Shown here: positions 63,524 to 64,000 of the stretch, in pieces
How positions within the stretch are numbered: position 1 is the first letter of the stretch
Layout: the number at the start of each line of letters is the position of its first letter
From: Sphingomonas qomolangmaensis
Lineage (GTDB): Bacteria > Pseudomonadota > Alphaproteobacteria > Sphingomonadales > Sphingomonadaceae
Assembly: GCF_024496245.1 (NCBI RefSeq)
Contig: NZ_CP101740.1
Span: 744,001-808,000, forward strand
Direction: 5' to 3'
Length of the DNA stretch: 64,000 nucleotides
Program-made: the position numbers and the translations under genes
Notes under the pieces: model-generated
Database searches by the model: none
What the model was told of the DNA's origin: nothing
Seen by the model: the letters and a program-made list of their open reading frames with translations, nothing else

Positions 63524-64000
63524 ATGCGTATCACCGCCCTGTCCGCAGCATTGCTCGCGGGCGCCGCCACCCTTGCCGGTTGCGCCACCACTACCGCTTC
63601 CGGACCCGACACCGCCGCCGCCGTGACGGCTGCTCCCGCCGCTCAGCCTGCCGCTGCCCCGCGCTACGGCGCGTTCGGCTTCGATGCTGCGGGCATGGAC
63701 CGCTCGGTCGCGCCCGGCGACGATTACTATGCTTATGCCAATGGCGGCTGGGCCAAGGCCACGCCGATCCCCGCCGACAAATCGAACTATGGCCTGTTCA
63801 ACGTCCTCGACGACCAGGCGCGCGAACAGACGCGCGCGATCCTGGAGGAGCAGAAGGGCATCGCCGGATCGAAGATCGGCACCGCCTATGCGACCTATCT
63901 CGACCAGGCGGCGATCGACGCCAAGGGCCTCGCCCCGATCCAGCCCTGGCTCACCAAGATCAAGACCGTCCGCGACAAGCCGGGCTATGCCGCATTGGTC
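63524..64000 (+). CDS. M13 family metallopeptidase, lipoprotein (3' end cut by window)
   Basis: The first 159 residues of an exported endopeptidase of the neprilysin/PepO family. The signal MRITALSAALLAGAATLAGC has lipobox LAGC with Cys20, followed by an Ala/Pro-rich linker. The M13 N-terminal domain is plain: GMDRSVAPGDDYYAYANGGW, then ADKSNYGLFNVLDDQAREQT. The zinc motif HExxH lies beyond the window. ATG at 63524, with CAGAGG about 10 bases upstream. A weak TTGACG (63464) may mark its promoter. Confidence 0.9.
   Translation, partial: MRITALSAALLAGAATLAGCATTTASGPDTAAAVTAAPAAQPAAAPRYGAFGFDAAGMDRSVAPGDDYYAYANGGWAKATPIPADKSNYGLFNVLDDQAREQTRAILEEQKGIAGSKIGTAYATYLDQAAIDAKGLAPIQPWLTKIKTVRDKPGYAALV

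Overview
The window is high-GC bacterial chromosome, densely packed with protein-coding genes, and reads as a sphingomonad (Sphingomonadaceae, Alphaproteobacteria). Evidence: three large TonB-dependent receptors, a pyruvate dehydrogenase E1-beta with an N-terminal lipoyl domain beside pdhA, an UrcA-family protein, a carB-greA neighbourhood, a GAF/HWE-type histidine kinase, and many GTG or TTG starts with ATGA-type overlaps. I saw no rRNA, tRNA, CRISPR array, IS element or prophage. carB is cut by the left edge and an M13 peptidase lipoprotein gene by the right edge.

Layout: 1-4.3 kb carB, greA, rhomboid protease. 4.4-6.5 kb (minus) a DUF4170 protein and a four-gene, ATGA-coupled membrane stress cassette resembling E. 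coli yqjD-yqjE-yqjK. 6.6-10.9 kb eno, ftsB, pdhA, pdhB. 10.9-14.3 kb (minus) a TadG/TadE/TadE pseudopilin-type operon. 14.4-21.6 kb a squalene/phytoene synthase-like protein, EF-hand protein, trmFO, DUF488, DUF952, gyrA, thioesterase. 21.8-28.6 kb two acyl-CoA dehydrogenases, a TonB receptor and a Spinster-like MFS permease. 28.7-30.4 kb nitronate monooxygenase-like protein and UrcA.

Two accessory loci stand out. At 30.5-35.9 kb, one tightly packed minus-strand operon encodes a Tat-type amine oxidase, a GNAT acetyltransferase, a TonB receptor and a Sec-exported RidA with its catalytic Arg. I read it as a possible envelope system for amine import, oxidation to an imine, and imine hydrolysis. 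At 41.1-50.5 kb lie a GPH-type symporter, GH3 beta-glucosidase, LacI regulator, 1000-residue TonB receptor and a lipoprotein of the PF10091 'glucoamylase' (GH144-like) family. This is a beta-glucan utilisation locus, plausibly for beta-1,2-glucan, with a perfect 22-bp operator palindrome between the GH3 gene and the LacI gene.

Between these loci (36-41 kb) are a UVR-motif protein, an SRPBCC/Zn-alcohol dehydrogenase/SDR cassette, an apparently exported SAM methyltransferase and an SGNH hydrolase. The right part (50.7-64 kb) holds an acidic lipoprotein, an M28 peptidase translationally coupled to a VapBC-type toxin-antitoxin pair, ettA, a histidine kinase, a Uma2-family protein, an NYN-domain protein coupled to acylphosphatase, greB, a soluble lytic transglycosylase, dapA, a fasciclin protein, smpB and a DUF2062 protein. 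Several families of intergenic inverted repeats recur, often between convergent genes.
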